A stretch of DNA of 38,398 nucleotides, taken from Rikenellaceae bacterium. GTDB taxonomy: Bacteria > Bacteroidota > Bacteroidia > Bacteroidales > Rikenellaceae. The stretch is from contig JAGBFQ010000036.1 of assembly GCA_017936385.1 (NCBI GenBank), positions 1 to 38,398 on the forward strand. The letters run 5' to 3'. Shown piece by piece: positions 13,685-22,110 of the stretch (the stretch's first letter is position 1; each line of letters opens with the position of its first letter). The position numbers and the translations under genes were made by a program. The notes under the pieces were generated by a model. The model made no database searches and was not told the DNA's origin. It saw nothing but the letters and a program-made list of their open reading frames with translations.

Positions 13685-16600
13685 ATGTTGAACCGAATAA
13701 TACGTTTCTCGCTCGACAACCGCATTGCCGTTGTTGTGTTGTCGCTGGTGCTGCTGGTGGCAGGTTCGTGGACGGCCGCCAATATGGAGGTGGACGTATT
13801 CCCCGACCTGAACGCCCCCACGGTGGTAGTGATGACCGAAGCTCCGGGTATGGCTCCCGAGGAGGTCGAAAAGATTGTAACCTTCCCACTCGAAACAGCC
13901 GTTAATGGTGCTACGGATGTGCGCCGTGTAAGGTCCTCTTCGACCACCGGTTTTTCTATTGTGTGGGTCGAATTCGAATGGGGTACCGACATTTATAAAG
14001 CTCGCCAGATTGTATCTGAACGTCTGGCTATTGTGGCCGAAAACCTGCCCGACTACGTTGGACGCCCCACACTTGGCCCGCAATCCTCCATCCTGGGCGA
14101 AACGATGATTGTGGGACTCACCGCCACGGGTTCCACCACCCCTATGGAACTGCGAACAATGGCCGATTGGGTCATTGCCCAACGCCTGCTGTCGGTCGAG
14201 GGTGTGGCACAGGTTACCGTGATTGGCGGCGATGTCAAGGAGTACCAAATCCTTGTCAACCCCCACCGAATGAAACACTACGGAGTGTCGCTCGGTCAAG
14301 TGCTGGATGCTACGCGCGATATGAACCGTAATGCCAACGGAGGCGTGCTCTATGAGTATGGCAACGAGTTTCTGATTCGTGGTGACATTACCACCGAAGA
14401 TGCGGCAACCCTTGCCCAAACGGTGGTTGGAGAGCGCAGTGGCCGTCCCGTACTTTTGAGCGACGTGGCCGAGGTGCGAATTGGCTCTCACTCGCCCAAA
14501 CTCGGTGTGGCCTCCTATCGCGGAGAGTCAGCCGTGCTGCTCACCGTAACCAAGCAACCCAACACCAACACCCGTGAACTGACCCGTGCGCTGGATGAGT
14601 CGCTGGCCGACCTGTCGCGTACCCTTCCCGAGGATGTCGAAATTCACACCGATATTTTCCGCCAACAGAGATTCATCGACGCCTCGGTGGGTAATATCCA
14701 AAAGGCGCTGTTGGAAGGTGGTCTGTTTGTTATTTTGGTGTTGATGGTCTTTTTGATGAACGTCCGCACGACTGCCATCTCGTTGGTGTCTATGCCCCTT
14801 GCACTGCTCATCACAATTCTTGTAATGAAGGCTATGGGCATAACGATGAACACGATGAGTATCGGAGGTATGGCCATTGCTATTGGTTCGCTGGTGGACG
14901 ACGCCATCGTGGATGTCGAGAATGTCTATAAACGTCTGCGCGAAAACCGTCTGCTTCCCGAATCCGAACGACGCTCCGTGCTGACGGTGGTGTATGAGGC
15001 TTCGCGCGAGGTGCGTATGCCGATTTTCAACTCGACGCTGATTATCGTTGCAAGTTTCATTCCGCTGTTCTTCCTGACGGGCATGGAGGGACGAATGTTG
15101 GCACCGCTGGGCGTGGCATTTATCGTATCGCTGTTTGCCTCGACGTTGGTTGCACTGACCCTGACCCCCGTGCTGTGCAGCCTGCTGCTCGGACGCGAAA
15201 GTAAAGAGCCGCGTGAGCCGTGGATTACCCGCAAGATGAAAGGCGGCTATAGCGTGTGCTTGGAGTGGGTGTTGCGTCACAAACGAGCCGTATTGGGTGT
15301 AACCATCGCGCTGTTCGTGGCTGCTTTGTGGGGTGCATCGACTTTGGGTCGCAGTTTCTTGCCGTCGTTCAACGAAGGTTCGTTTACGGTCAACGTTTCG
15401 ACCCTGCCGGGAATCTCCATCGAGGAGTCCGACAAGATTGGTCGCCGTGCCGAGCAACTGCTGTTGAGTGTACCCGAAATTCAAACCGTGGCCCGCAAGA
15501 CGGGTCGTGCCGAGGCCGACGAACACGCCCTGGGTGTTAATACTTCCGAAATCGAAGCACCCTTTGTGTTGGGCGACCGCTCGCGCGAGGAGGTGCTGGC
15601 CGAACTGCGTGCCAAACTCGCAACAATCCCCGGAGCAAACATCGAAATCGGACAACCCATCTCGCACCGTATCGACGCCATGCTGTCAGGAACAAGTGCA
15701 GGCATCGCCATCAAACTATTCGGTACGGACCTCAACCGCATGTACGAAATCGGCACTCAAATCAAGTCCAAAATCGCAGGTGTCGAGGGCGTTGCCGACC
15801 TCAATATCGAACAACAAATCCAACGTCCGCAACTGCGCATCGTTCCACGTCGTCAGATGTTGGCTCGCTATGGTGTAACACCCGCCGAATTTTACGATAT
15901 TGTCGAGGTGATGTTGGGTGGTTCGGTTGTATCGCAAGTATACGACGATGGTCGTACGTTCGACATTGTAGTCAAGGCCGACGACACGACTCGCTCATCC
16001 ATCGAGAGCATACGTGATATGATGGTCGACGCAGGCGGACAGAAAGTTCCCCTTTCGACCATCGCCGAAATCACCTCGACCACCGGTCCCAATACCATCA
16101 ACCGCGAGAATGTGGCGCGTAAAATTGTTATCTCGGCCAACGTTGTGGGCGGTGACCTGCGTGGTACGGTCGAAGCCATCCGCGAGGTTATCGAGAACGA
16201 AATCACCCTGCCCGAAGGCTACCGTGTGGAGTATGGAGGTCAGTTCGAGAGCGAAGAGGCCGCATCGCGCACATTGGGTGTAACCTCGGTATTGTCGATT
16301 CTGATTATCTTTATGCTGCTCTACGGCCAATTCAAAAATGCTACGCAGGCCTCGGTGGTGTTGCTCAACCTGCCGCTGGCACTGATTGGCGGTGTTGGTG
16401 TTCTGATACTCACAAGCGGCATTATAAGTATTCCGGCCATTATCGGTTTCATCTCGCTGTTCGGCATCGCAACGCGCAACGGCATGCTGCTCATCTCGCG
16501 CTACAACGACCTGCGAGCCCAAGGACACTCGCTCCACCAAGCCGTAATGGAGGGCTCGCTCGACCGACTCAATCCCATCATAATGACCGCACTCACCTCG

Positions 16601-16768
16601 GCTCTGGCACTCATTCCGCTGGCGCTGACGGGTGACTTACCGGGCAACGAAATTCAAAGCCCCATGGCACAGGTTATCTTGGGTGGCCTGCTCTCGTCGA
16701 CACTGCTCAACGGATTTATTATCCCCGTGGTCTATGTAATTATTAACCGTAAAAGTCAGAAGCAATGA
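13685..16768 (+). CDS. CusA/CzcA-family heavy-metal RND efflux pump
   Basis: The 1027-aa protein has the RND layout: TM1 (about 11-31), a large periplasmic loop, TM2-6, a second loop and TM8-12. The start MLNRIIRFSLDNRIAVVVLS and VFPDLNAPTVVVMTEAPGM are typical of the heavy-metal subfamily. TM4 carries IGSLVDDAIVDVENVYKRL with Asp405, Asp406 and Glu412 as proton-relay candidates. As I recall the HME subgroup scheme, the AIGxxxDDAxxxxEN pattern differs from CzcA (DFGxxxDGA) and CusA (AIGxxxDAA) and fits the less-studied HME5 group. It takes metal from the periplasm and drives it out through the trimeric TolC-like channel by proton antiport. It overlaps the TolC gene by 4 bp (ATGA), so the two are translationally coupled. 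Confidence 0.93.
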   Translation: MLNRIIRFSLDNRIAVVVLSLVLLVAGSWTAANMEVDVFPDLNAPTVVVMTEAPGMAPEEVEKIVTFPLETAVNGATDVRRVRSSSTTGFSIVWVEFEWGTDIYKARQIVSERLAIVAENLPDYVGRPTLGPQSSILGETMIVGLTATGSTTPMELRTMADWVIAQRLLSVEGVAQVTVIGGDVKEYQILVNPHRMKHYGVSLGQVLDATRDMNRNANGGVLYEYGNEFLIRGDITTEDAATLAQTVVGERSGRPVLLSDVAEVRIGSHSPKLGVASYRGESAVLLTVTKQPNTNTRELTRALDESLADLSRTLPEDVEIHTDIFRQQRFIDASVGNIQKALLEGGLFVILVLMVFLMNVRTTAISLVSMPLALLITILVMKAMGITMNTMSIGGMAIAIGSLVDDAIVDVENVYKRLRENRLLPESERRSVLTVVYEASREVRMPIFNSTLIIVASFIPLFFLTGMEGRMLAPLGVAFIVSLFASTLVALTLTPVLCSLLLGRESKEPREPWITRKMKGGYSVCLEWVLRHKRAVLGVTIALFVAALWGASTLGRSFLPSFNEGSFTVNVSTLPGISIEESDKIGRRAEQLLLSVPEIQTVARKTGRAEADEHALGVNTSEIEAPFVLGDRSREEVLAELRAKLATIPGANIEIGQPISHRIDAMLSGTSAGIAIKLFGTDLNRMYEIGTQIKSKIAGVEGVADLNIEQQIQRPQLRIVPRRQMLARYGVTPAEFYDIVEVMLGGSVVSQVYDDGRTFDIVVKADDTTRSSIESIRDMMVDAGGQKVPLSTIAEITSTTGPNTINRENVARKIVISANVVGGDLRGTVEAIREVIENEITLPEGYRVEYGGQFESEEAASRTLGVTSVLSILIIFMLLYGQFKNATQASVVLLNLPLALIGGVGVLILTSGIISIPAIIGFISLFGIATRNGMLLISRYNDLRAQGHSLHQAVMEGSLDRLNPIIMTALTSALALIPLALTGDLPGNEIQSPMAQVILGGLLSSTLLNGFIIPVVYVIINRKSQKQ

Positions 16769-17940
16769 AACGAATCATCATATTTGCCGCCGCACTCGTG
16801 TGCACTCTCTCGCTGCGCGCCCAAACAATGGACGAGGTGGTGGCTGCCGTTGAGCAAGGAAGCACCTACCTCGAGGCCCTGCGCAACCAAACCGAAGCCG
16901 AGTGTCTGGGCAACCGAACAGACATCTATCTGAGCGGTCCCAAGGTTGAATTCCACTACCTTTGGGGCAACCTCGAAGGTATGGGCCAACGTGCCGACAT
17001 CGCCGTGCGCCAATCGTTCGACCTTGCCACCCTGTTTGGTTATCGCCGCCGAGTGGCAAACTCCCAAAACAACCTGCTCTCGCTCGACTACAAAGCCGAA
17101 CGCATCGCCACCGTATTGCAGGCCAAACGTCTGTACATCAACCTTGTCTACAACAATGCCCTGCGTGACGCTGTGGCCGAACGTCTGGCTTATGCCGAGC
17201 AAATTGCTGCGGGCTACGAACAAGCACTTACCCAAGGTACGGCCAACGTCCTGGAGTACAACAAAGCGATGTTGAACCTTGCAACCGTGCGCGGCGAACT
17301 TACGCGCATAGATGTTGCCCTTGACCAGCTGCACGCCGAACTCGCAACTCTTGCAGGAGGTGACACCCTGCGTGTAAGTGCCACGGAGTTCCCCTTGCAG
17401 AGCATACCCGACAACTTCGAGGAGTGGTACGCCGAATGCGAACGCACCAACCCCGTGATGGAGTACGCCCGTGGTGAGGTGGAGTTGGGACGCGACCGCG
17501 TGCGACTAAGCAAAGCCGCCAACCTGCCCGATATTGCAGCAGGTTATATGCACGAAAATATGAGGGGGGAAGGCTATCACGGAGTTACCGTCGGGTTGTC
17601 TATTCCGCTGTGGAGTACCCGTAACAAGACGCGTCAGGCTCGCGCAGCACAACTCGCTGCCGAAACCCGCGCCGAAGATACCCGTGTGCGTTTCTATAAT
17701 GATGTTTCGAGCCGCTACCATCTCTCTCTCGGTCTGCGTACAACTGCCGAGGAGTATCGTCGTGCTTTGGGCGATACGGACAATCAGGCTCTGCTGAAAC
17801 AGGCTTTCGAACAGGGAGCTATTTCGCTGTTGGACTACATCCTTGAGTCGCAGCTCTACCTCGACGCCCTGCAACGCACGCTCGAAGCCGAACGCGACTA
17901 CTCCCTCTCCGCCGCCGAACTTTCGGCCTACGCAATGTAA
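16765..17940 (+). CDS. TolC-family outer-membrane efflux protein (CusC/CzcC-like)
   Basis: The 391-aa protein begins with a signal peptide (MKRIIIFAAALVCTLSLRAQ). It consists of long amphipathic helices with the two-fold internal repeat of outer-membrane efflux proteins: KRLYINLVYNNALRDAVAER in the first half, and TVGLSIPLWSTRNKTRQARA with RYHLSLGLRTTAEEYRRALG in the second. It is slightly shorter than TolC (about 420-470 aa). It should provide the outer-membrane exit duct of the tripartite metal pump. Its ATG overlaps the pump stop codon. A strong terminator follows 8 bp after its stop, closing the operon. Confidence 0.9.
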   Translation: MKRIIIFAAALVCTLSLRAQTMDEVVAAVEQGSTYLEALRNQTEAECLGNRTDIYLSGPKVEFHYLWGNLEGMGQRADIAVRQSFDLATLFGYRRRVANSQNNLLSLDYKAERIATVLQAKRLYINLVYNNALRDAVAERLAYAEQIAAGYEQALTQGTANVLEYNKAMLNLATVRGELTRIDVALDQLHAELATLAGGDTLRVSATEFPLQSIPDNFEEWYAECERTNPVMEYARGEVELGRDRVRLSKAANLPDIAAGYMHENMRGEGYHGVTVGLSIPLWSTRNKTRQARAAQLAAETRAEDTRVRFYNDVSSRYHLSLGLRTTAEEYRRALGDTDNQALLKQAFEQGAISLLDYILESQLYLDALQRTLEAERDYSLSAAELSAYAM

Positions 17941-17948
17941 TATTTTTT

Positions 17949-17983
17949 GAGCGTGTCCAACAAGTTTTTGGACACGCTCTTTT
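17949..17983 (+). terminator. Terminator of the metal-efflux operon
   Basis: GAGCGTGTCC (17949-17958) and GGACACGCTC (17970-17979) form a perfect 10-bp stem with an 11-base loop, followed by TTTT. Confidence 0.9.
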
Positions 17984-17999
17984 GTCGACACAAAAAACA

Positions 18000-18728
18000 T
18001 TAATTTCGAACGGGGAGTCGTTCCCAGAGCCACGAGGGGATGAGTCGCCATAGGGCAACCAGCAGTGCAAAACGCCAATCAATCACCACGCGACGTCTAC
18101 CACGTTGCACGGCACGATAGATGGCACGCGAAACCTTGTGGCTCGGCATCAACATCGGATAGTGACGGCCATTGTTCAACAGAGGTGTAGCCACAAAACC
18201 CGGGCGGATGTCCGTAAAACGTATTCCATAACCGTGCATATTTGACAGTTGCGCCAAGGCATCTATGTAGGTATTCTGCATCCGTTTGGTGGACGAGTAG
18301 GCGGGCGAAACGCCCAGACCGCGCGTTCCCGCTATCGACGTAATGGCCGCAATGCGACCTCCTCCGTTGTTTTTGAGAAAGTTGAAAGCGGTGGTTATCA
18401 TACGAACAAAGCCGTCGCCGTTGGTAGCCATAACGTGCAGTTCGACATCGGTGACTAATTCGGGATTTTGAGTTCCCACTCCCGAACTGTGGAAGTAGAC
18501 ATCCATGCCTCCTACGCGCTCAATCAAACGCAACAAAGCTGCAGGCGCCTCACTCTCGGTGACATCTATGCGTTCGGCAAAAACGCGTTCGGGTGCCAAT
18601 GCGCACAACTCCTCAAGGGCGTCGATGCGACGACCGGCAACACCGACCTGCCATCCGTCGGCGATATACATCTGCGCAACCTCACGCCCCATACCCGAGG
18701 TAGCTCCCATGACAATAACTCGTTTCAT
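18000..18728 (-). CDS. SDR-family NAD(P)-dependent oxidoreductase
   Basis: The 242-aa protein is a classical short-chain dehydrogenase: MKRVIVMGATSGMGREVAQM gives the Rossmann glycine motif (GATSGMG, about 8-14), AGRR suggests NADP preference, ITSIAGTRG carries the catalytic Ser and SPAYSSTKR the Tyr-xxx-Lys pair. A basic, hydrophobic C-terminus (RGRRRVVIDWRFALLVALWR) hints at membrane association. The substrate is unknown. It follows the outer-membrane protein gene after 14 bp and is probably the last gene of a three-gene operon with gamma-carbonic anhydrase. Confidence 0.9.
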   Translation of the reverse strand: MKRVIVMGATSGMGREVAQMYIADGWQVGVAGRRIDALEELCALAPERVFAERIDVTESEAPAALLRLIERVGGMDVYFHSSGVGTQNPELVTDVELHVMATNGDGFVRMITTAFNFLKNNGGGRIAAITSIAGTRGLGVSPAYSSTKRMQNTYIDALAQLSNMHGYGIRFTDIRPGFVATPLLNNGRHYPMLMPSHKVSRAIYRAVQRGRRRVVIDWRFALLVALWRLIPSWLWERLPVRN

Positions 18729-18742
18729 CGGGTGGTGATGCT

Positions 18743-19462
18743 TTAGAAATTGTAGCCCACGCTAATGCGGAAGTTGCTGTGGTGGTTGAGTTTGAGTCCC
18801 GACACCTTCGAGATGTTGCAGAATCCATCCTCCCAACTGAACCCCAAGTAGTAACGCTCAAGATAGGTGACTCCTACACCGAGCATCAAACCGAAATCCG
18901 AACGGCCTATGGTTCGGTGTTCAAAAAGACTTTCGACACTCTTTGTGCGGCTGTTGAGCGAAGAGTCCTGCTCGCAACGCTTGCGCTCCGAGGAGACATA
19001 ACGCCCCCACAATCCCACATCGTAGTGTAAACCGGCGTACGGTTGCAAGGTGAAGTCGCCGAAGTAGAGGTGGTAGCTCACACATACGGGAAATTGCAGG
19101 TAGCCCACACCATATTGAGTGACGCTCTTGTGAATCACTTCATAGGTCTTGTTACCTTCCTTAATTACATAATTCGGAACTTCGCTGACATATCTCACAC
19201 CTTTGTTGGAGAGCATCACGCCCACATCCAAGTACAAAGGCATATCGTCGGTAAGCAGAATCTCGTCCACAGCACCGATGTGCCAACCGATTTTGGGGTT
19301 TCGAAGCTCTTTACCCACGGCCTGACCATCGGAACGTTGCGACATCGACGAGATGTTCAAACCACCGCGAAGGCTCACAATGTTGCGCGGATAAAACTGT
19401 GCCGACAACTCGGTGAGCGACAGCAACAGTGCGCCTATCAGTAATAACGTTCTCCTTTTCAT
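18743..19462 (-). CDS. Outer-membrane beta-barrel protein (PorT-like)
   Basis: The 239-aa protein has a signal peptide (MKRRTLLLIGALLLSLTELSAQ) and ends in aromatic NFRISVGYNF, as outer-membrane barrels do. Alternating strands such as LYLDVGVMLSNKGVRYV, LQFPVCVSYHLYFGDFTLQPYAG and FGLMLGVGVTYLERYYLGFS fit an eight-stranded barrel of the OMP_b-brl/PorT type common in Bacteroidetes. The role is unknown. It lies 44 bp after the gamma-carbonic anhydrase gene and 14 bp before the SDR gene. Confidence 0.83.
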   Translation of the reverse strand: MKRRTLLLIGALLLSLTELSAQFYPRNIVSLRGGLNISSMSQRSDGQAVGKELRNPKIGWHIGAVDEILLTDDMPLYLDVGVMLSNKGVRYVSEVPNYVIKEGNKTYEVIHKSVTQYGVGYLQFPVCVSYHLYFGDFTLQPYAGLHYDVGLWGRYVSSERKRCEQDSSLNSRTKSVESLFEHRTIGRSDFGLMLGVGVTYLERYYLGFSWEDGFCNISKVSGLKLNHHSNFRISVGYNF

Positions 19463-19506
19463 ACACGTCTTCTTTATGGGTTATGAGTGAGAATTTGTAC
19501 GGCACA

Positions 19507-20034
19507 CTACTCCTTGTACCACGAGGCGTATAGCATATAGTCACGGGCTGTGCGCTCCACAATTTCGCGGCTCTGCTCCGGAGCAATCTCTTTAACCTTC
19601 TTGGCAGGCACTCCTGCATAGATACTATTGGGCTCCAACTTGGCACCCGACAAAACAAGCGCACCCGCAGCCACGATACATCCCGAAGCTACCACGGCGT
19701 TGTCCAGCACAATAGCTCCCATACCAATCAGACATTTATCCTCGATGATGGCTCCATGAATCACCGCGTTGTGACCCACCGACACGTCGTTACCGATGTG
19801 TGTTTGCGAGGGGTTCTTCGAGCCGTCGTAGAGGGTATGTATTACAGCTCCGTCTTGGATATTGGTGCGGTCGCCTATGGTGATGGTGTTGACATCTCCA
19901 CGCAGCACGGCACCAAACCATATACTACAATCTTGTCCAATGGTTACATCGCCGATGATGGTTGCATTATCTGCCAGGAACGTTCCCGAGCCAATTACGG
20001 GGTCTTTGCCCCTAACGGATTTTATGATAGCCAT
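19507..20034 (-). CDS. Gamma-carbonic anhydrase family protein (left-handed beta-helix)
   Basis: From the ATG at 20034 the protein is 175 aa. It shows hexapeptide repeats of a left-handed beta-helix (IIGDVTIGQDCSIWFGAVLR, TITIGDRTNIQDGAVIH). The three expected zinc-binding histidines are present, one in VIHTLYDG and two in SVGHNAVIHG. The C-terminal helix region is AKKVKEIAPEQSREIVERTA. Family members are carbonic anhydrases or related acyltransferase-like proteins; many of the short bacterial ones have low or no measured activity. A longer frame from 20103 is rejected because it crosses the promoter and lacks similarity. It is the first gene of the minus operon with the barrel and SDR genes. 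Confidence 0.88.
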   Translation of the reverse strand: MAIIKSVRGKDPVIGSGTFLADNATIIGDVTIGQDCSIWFGAVLRGDVNTITIGDRTNIQDGAVIHTLYDGSKNPSQTHIGNDVSVGHNAVIHGAIIEDKCLIGMGAIVLDNAVVASGCIVAAGALVLSGAKLEPNSIYAGVPAKKVKEIAPEQSREIVERTARDYMLYASWYKE

Positions 20035-20061
20035 AGCGTTTTGTGTTTTAGGTATTACGTA

Positions 20062-20069
20062 CAAATTTA
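20062..20069 (-). promoter_or_regulatory. Putative -7 element of the gamma-carbonic anhydrase operon
   Basis: On the minus strand TAAATTTG fits TAnnTTTG, 27 bp upstream of the start codon. The -33 region is T-rich but has no exact TTTG. Confidence 0.45.
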
Positions 20070-20101
20070 CGCAAAAAACCGAAAAAACACTGTATTTGCA
20101 C

Positions 20102-20141
20102 AAAAAAAGTCTGTTTCCTCAAAATTGGAAACAGACTTTTT
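20102..20141 (-). terminator. Terminator of the rpsF-rpsR-rplI operon
   Basis: AAAAAGTCTGTTTCC (20104-20118) and GGAAACAGACTTTTT (20127-20141) form a perfect 15-bp stem. On the minus strand it ends in a run of seven T. Confidence 0.9.
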
Positions 20142-20191
20142 GCCATTCGTCACACGACACACGTGCGCGAATCCATATCCGATGCGTCTAA

Positions 20192-20659
20192 TTACTCAGC
20201 AACCTCTTCGGTAGCAGCGCCCTCGGCGTTAACAGCAATCGAAACGATAGCTTTAACCTCGCGGTGCAGACGAATCGAAGCCTCGTAAGTACCCACCTCT
20301 TTGATGGTGTCGAGGGTGATGTCTTTCTTGTCTACTACCACATCCTTAGCAGCCAGCGCCTCAGCTACGTCAGCCGAAGTAACCGAACCGAAGATTTTGC
20401 CCTCGGCAGTGGTTTTAACGGTGAACGACAGGGGCAGGTTGGCGATTTTCTCAGCCAAAGCTTGAGCGTCAGCCAGGATTTTAGCATCTTTGTGAGCGCG
20501 TTGGCGCAGGTTCTCAGCCAGAACTTTCTTAGCCGACTCGGTAGCGAGTTTAGCGTAACCTTGGGGAATAAGGAAGTTGTTGGCGTAACCGGGTTTTACA
20601 TCAACGATATCGTTGGCATAACCTACGTTTTGAACGTCTTTAATCAGAATAATTTGCAT
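20192..20659 (-). CDS. rplI: 50S ribosomal protein L9
   Basis: The 155-aa protein begins MQIILIKDVQNVGYANDIVD and has the N-terminal RNA-binding domain with GYANNFLIPQGYAKLA (about 29-44), a long connecting helix rich in Ala/Lys and a C-terminal domain (KIFGSVTSADVAEALA). This is standard for L9, which binds 23S rRNA at the base of the L1 stalk. An acidic/alanine tail (VNAEGAATEEVAE) slightly extends it. It is the last gene of the rpsF-rpsR-rplI operon, 20 bp after rpsR and followed by a strong terminator. Confidence 0.97.
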   Translation of the reverse strand: MQIILIKDVQNVGYANDIVDVKPGYANNFLIPQGYAKLATESAKKVLAENLRQRAHKDAKILADAQALAEKIANLPLSFTVKTTAEGKIFGSVTSADVAEALAAKDVVVDKKDITLDTIKEVGTYEASIRLHREVKAIVSIAVNAEGAATEEVAE

Positions 20660-20679
20660 AATATTGGTCCTCCTTATTC

Positions 20680-20952
20680 TTATTTCATCATATCAGTTAC
20701 AAAGGGAAGCAGAGCCAAGTGACGAGCACGTTTAACGGCTTGAGCCACTTTCTTTTGGTACTTTTGCGAGGTACCGGTAAGACGGCGAGGAAGGAGTTTA
20801 CCTTGCTCGTTCAAGAATTTCTTGAGGAATTCAGGGTCTTTGTAATCTACGTATTTGATGCCGAGTTTTTTGAAGCGGCAATATTTTTTCTTCTTAACGT
20901 CCACCGACAGGGGGTTAAGGTAACGGATTTCCGATTGTACAGGTGCTGCCAT
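20680..20952 (-). CDS. rpsR: 30S ribosomal protein S18
   Basis: The 90-aa protein contains [40 protein letters not shown] and [18 protein letters not shown], all typical of S18, which pairs with S6 on the 30S platform. It lies between rpsF and rplI, 2 bp after the rpsF stop codon, the usual arrangement. Confidence 0.97.
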   Translation of the reverse strand: MAAPVQSEIRYLNPLSVDVKKKKYCRFKKLGIKYVDYKDPEFLKKFLNEQGKLLPRRLTGTSQKYQKKVAQAVKRARHLALLPFVTDMMK

Positions 20953-20954
20953 GA

Positions 20955-21326
20955 CTATTCCTCCTCTGTGTTTTCTTGTTTAACTTCTACTTGTTTGCCC
21001 GAGAGTTTAGCGCGGCGTTTAGCGGCATACTCCATAGCATATTTGTCTTGTTTGAAGGTGAGGAAGCGGATAACGCGCTCGTCACGACGGTATTGAGTCT
21101 CAAGGGTGTTGATGAGGCTGCCCTCAGCTTGGAACTCGATGAAGAAGTAGAATCCGGTGGTCTTTTTCTCAATTGCATATTCGAGTTTGCGGAGACCCCA
21201 ATCCTCGAAGTTTACAATTTGACCGCCGTTCTCGGTGATAACACCTTGGAATTTGCTAACCAGCTCTTTAACTTGAACGTCAGAGAGAACCGGGGTAGCA
21301 ATGAAAACGGTTTCGTAATTGTTCAT
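20955..21326 (-). CDS. rpsF: 30S ribosomal protein S6
   Basis: From the ATG at 21326 the protein is 123 aa: [20 protein letters not shown], then [20 protein letters not shown] and [14 protein letters not shown] with the [10 protein letters not shown] motif, the S6 ferredoxin-like fold. A charged tail (KQENTEEE) follows. An upstream in-frame start at 21419 is rejected because it lies above the promoter and terminator at 21367-21413. First gene of the operon; priB/ssb is absent between rpsF and rpsR, as is usual in Bacteroidetes. Confidence 0.97.
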   Translation of the reverse strand: MNNYETVFIATPVLSDVQVKELVSKFQGVITENGGQIVNFEDWGLRKLEYAIEKKTTGFYFFIEFQAEGSLINTLETQYRRDERVIRFLTFKQDKYAMEYAAKRRAKLSGKQVEVKQENTEEE

Positions 21327-21366
21327 AATAAAATGATTTGTGTTTGTTTTGTGCAAAAATGCGCCG

Positions 21367-21397
21367 CAAAGGTACAAAAAAAATCGGGAACACCAAA
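21367..21397 (-). promoter_or_regulatory. Promoter of rpsF-rpsR-rplI
   Basis: On the minus strand TTTG (21394-21397), a 19-bp spacer and TACCTTTG (21367-21374). The -33 element lies in the loop of the adk terminator hairpin, so the two signals overlap. Confidence 0.75.
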
Positions 21398-21413
21398 TCC
21401 GTGCCCCGATTTT
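21375..21413 (-). terminator. Terminator of adk
   Basis: AAAATCGGG (21380-21388) pairs with CCCGATTTT (21405-21413). On the minus strand the stem ends in about eight T (21375-21383). The ribosomal promoter is built into the same bases. Confidence 0.8.
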
Positions 21414-21437
21414 TTGCACCTTTTATATTATAAGGTA

Positions 21438-22013
21438 TTATTCAATGCTGTCGATGGCGGCGCACAAGCGGTCGAAAATCTCGTCGATAGTGCCGATGCC
21501 GTCGATTGCCACGTACTTGCCTTGAGCCTTATAGAACTCTGCCACAACGGCGGTTTGTGCGTTGTAAACGGCTATACGATTGCGAATTACGCCTTCATTG
21601 GCGTCGTCAGCACGACCGCTGACCTCGCCACGCAACACAAGACGTTTAATCAGCTCCTCCTCGGGGACAACCAACTCCAGCATAACATCAACCTTGAGTC
21701 CGTCACGCTCCATAATTTTGTCGAACGCCTCGGCTTGGGCTGTAGTGCGGGGGAAGCCGTCGAAGATGTTGCCGGCGCAGTCACTGTGCGATTTCACATA
21801 GTCGGCAATGATGTCAATCACCAACGCATCGGGAGCCAGCTCACCGCGCGAGATATAATCCTTCATGCTCTTACCGAGCGGGGTTTCGGCTGCGATTTCG
21901 GCGCGGATAACCTCGCCCGTCGAGATGTGGTTCAACGAGTACTTTTCTTTGAGTTTGGCGGCTTGGGTACCTTTTCCGGCGCCGGGGCCACCGAACAGAA
22001 CAATGTTTTTCAT
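21438..22013 (-). CDS. adk: Adenylate kinase
   Basis: The 191-aa protein begins MKNIVLFGGPGAGKGTQAAK with the P-loop GGPGAGKGT at 8-16. NHISTGEVIRAEIA carries the AMP-binding Thr/Arg, IFDGFPRTTAQAEAFD is the classic signature, and RADDANEGVIRNRIAVYNAQ is the core after the lid. The lid is the short, non-zinc type, so the protein is about 25 aa shorter than E. coli Adk. It converts ATP + AMP to 2 ADP in the cytoplasm. It is divergent from thiL and has its own promoter and terminator. Confidence 0.96.
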   Translation of the reverse strand: MKNIVLFGGPGAGKGTQAAKLKEKYSLNHISTGEVIRAEIAAETPLGKSMKDYISRGELAPDALVIDIIADYVKSHSDCAGNIFDGFPRTTAQAEAFDKIMERDGLKVDVMLELVVPEEELIKRLVLRGEVSGRADDANEGVIRNRIAVYNAQTAVVAEFYKAQGKYVAIDGIGTIDEIFDRLCAAIDSIE

Positions 22014-22037
22014 AGTTTAAGTGGTTAATTCAGACCC

Positions 22038-22070
22038 CAAATTTACGAAATTTTATTTCGGACTCCCAAA
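22038..22070 (-). promoter_or_regulatory. Promoter of adk
   Basis: On the minus strand TTTG (22067-22070), a 21-bp spacer and TAAATTTG (22038-22045), 24 bp upstream of the adk start. Confidence 0.65.
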
Positions 22071-22078
22071 AACTTTAG

Positions 22079-22086
22079 TAATTTTG
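22079..22086 (+). promoter_or_regulatory. Putative -7 element of thiL
   Basis: TAATTTTG fits TAnnTTTG, 24 bp before the thiL start. The -33 position has ATTTC instead of TTTG. Confidence 0.5.
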
Positions 22087-22110
22087 TTGCAAAATTAAGA
22101 TTTTGACGCC

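Noticed and set aside
13025-14491. Long minus-strand frame across the adaptor-pump junction
   Set aside because: It crosses two well-supported plus-strand genes and has no recognisable protein features.
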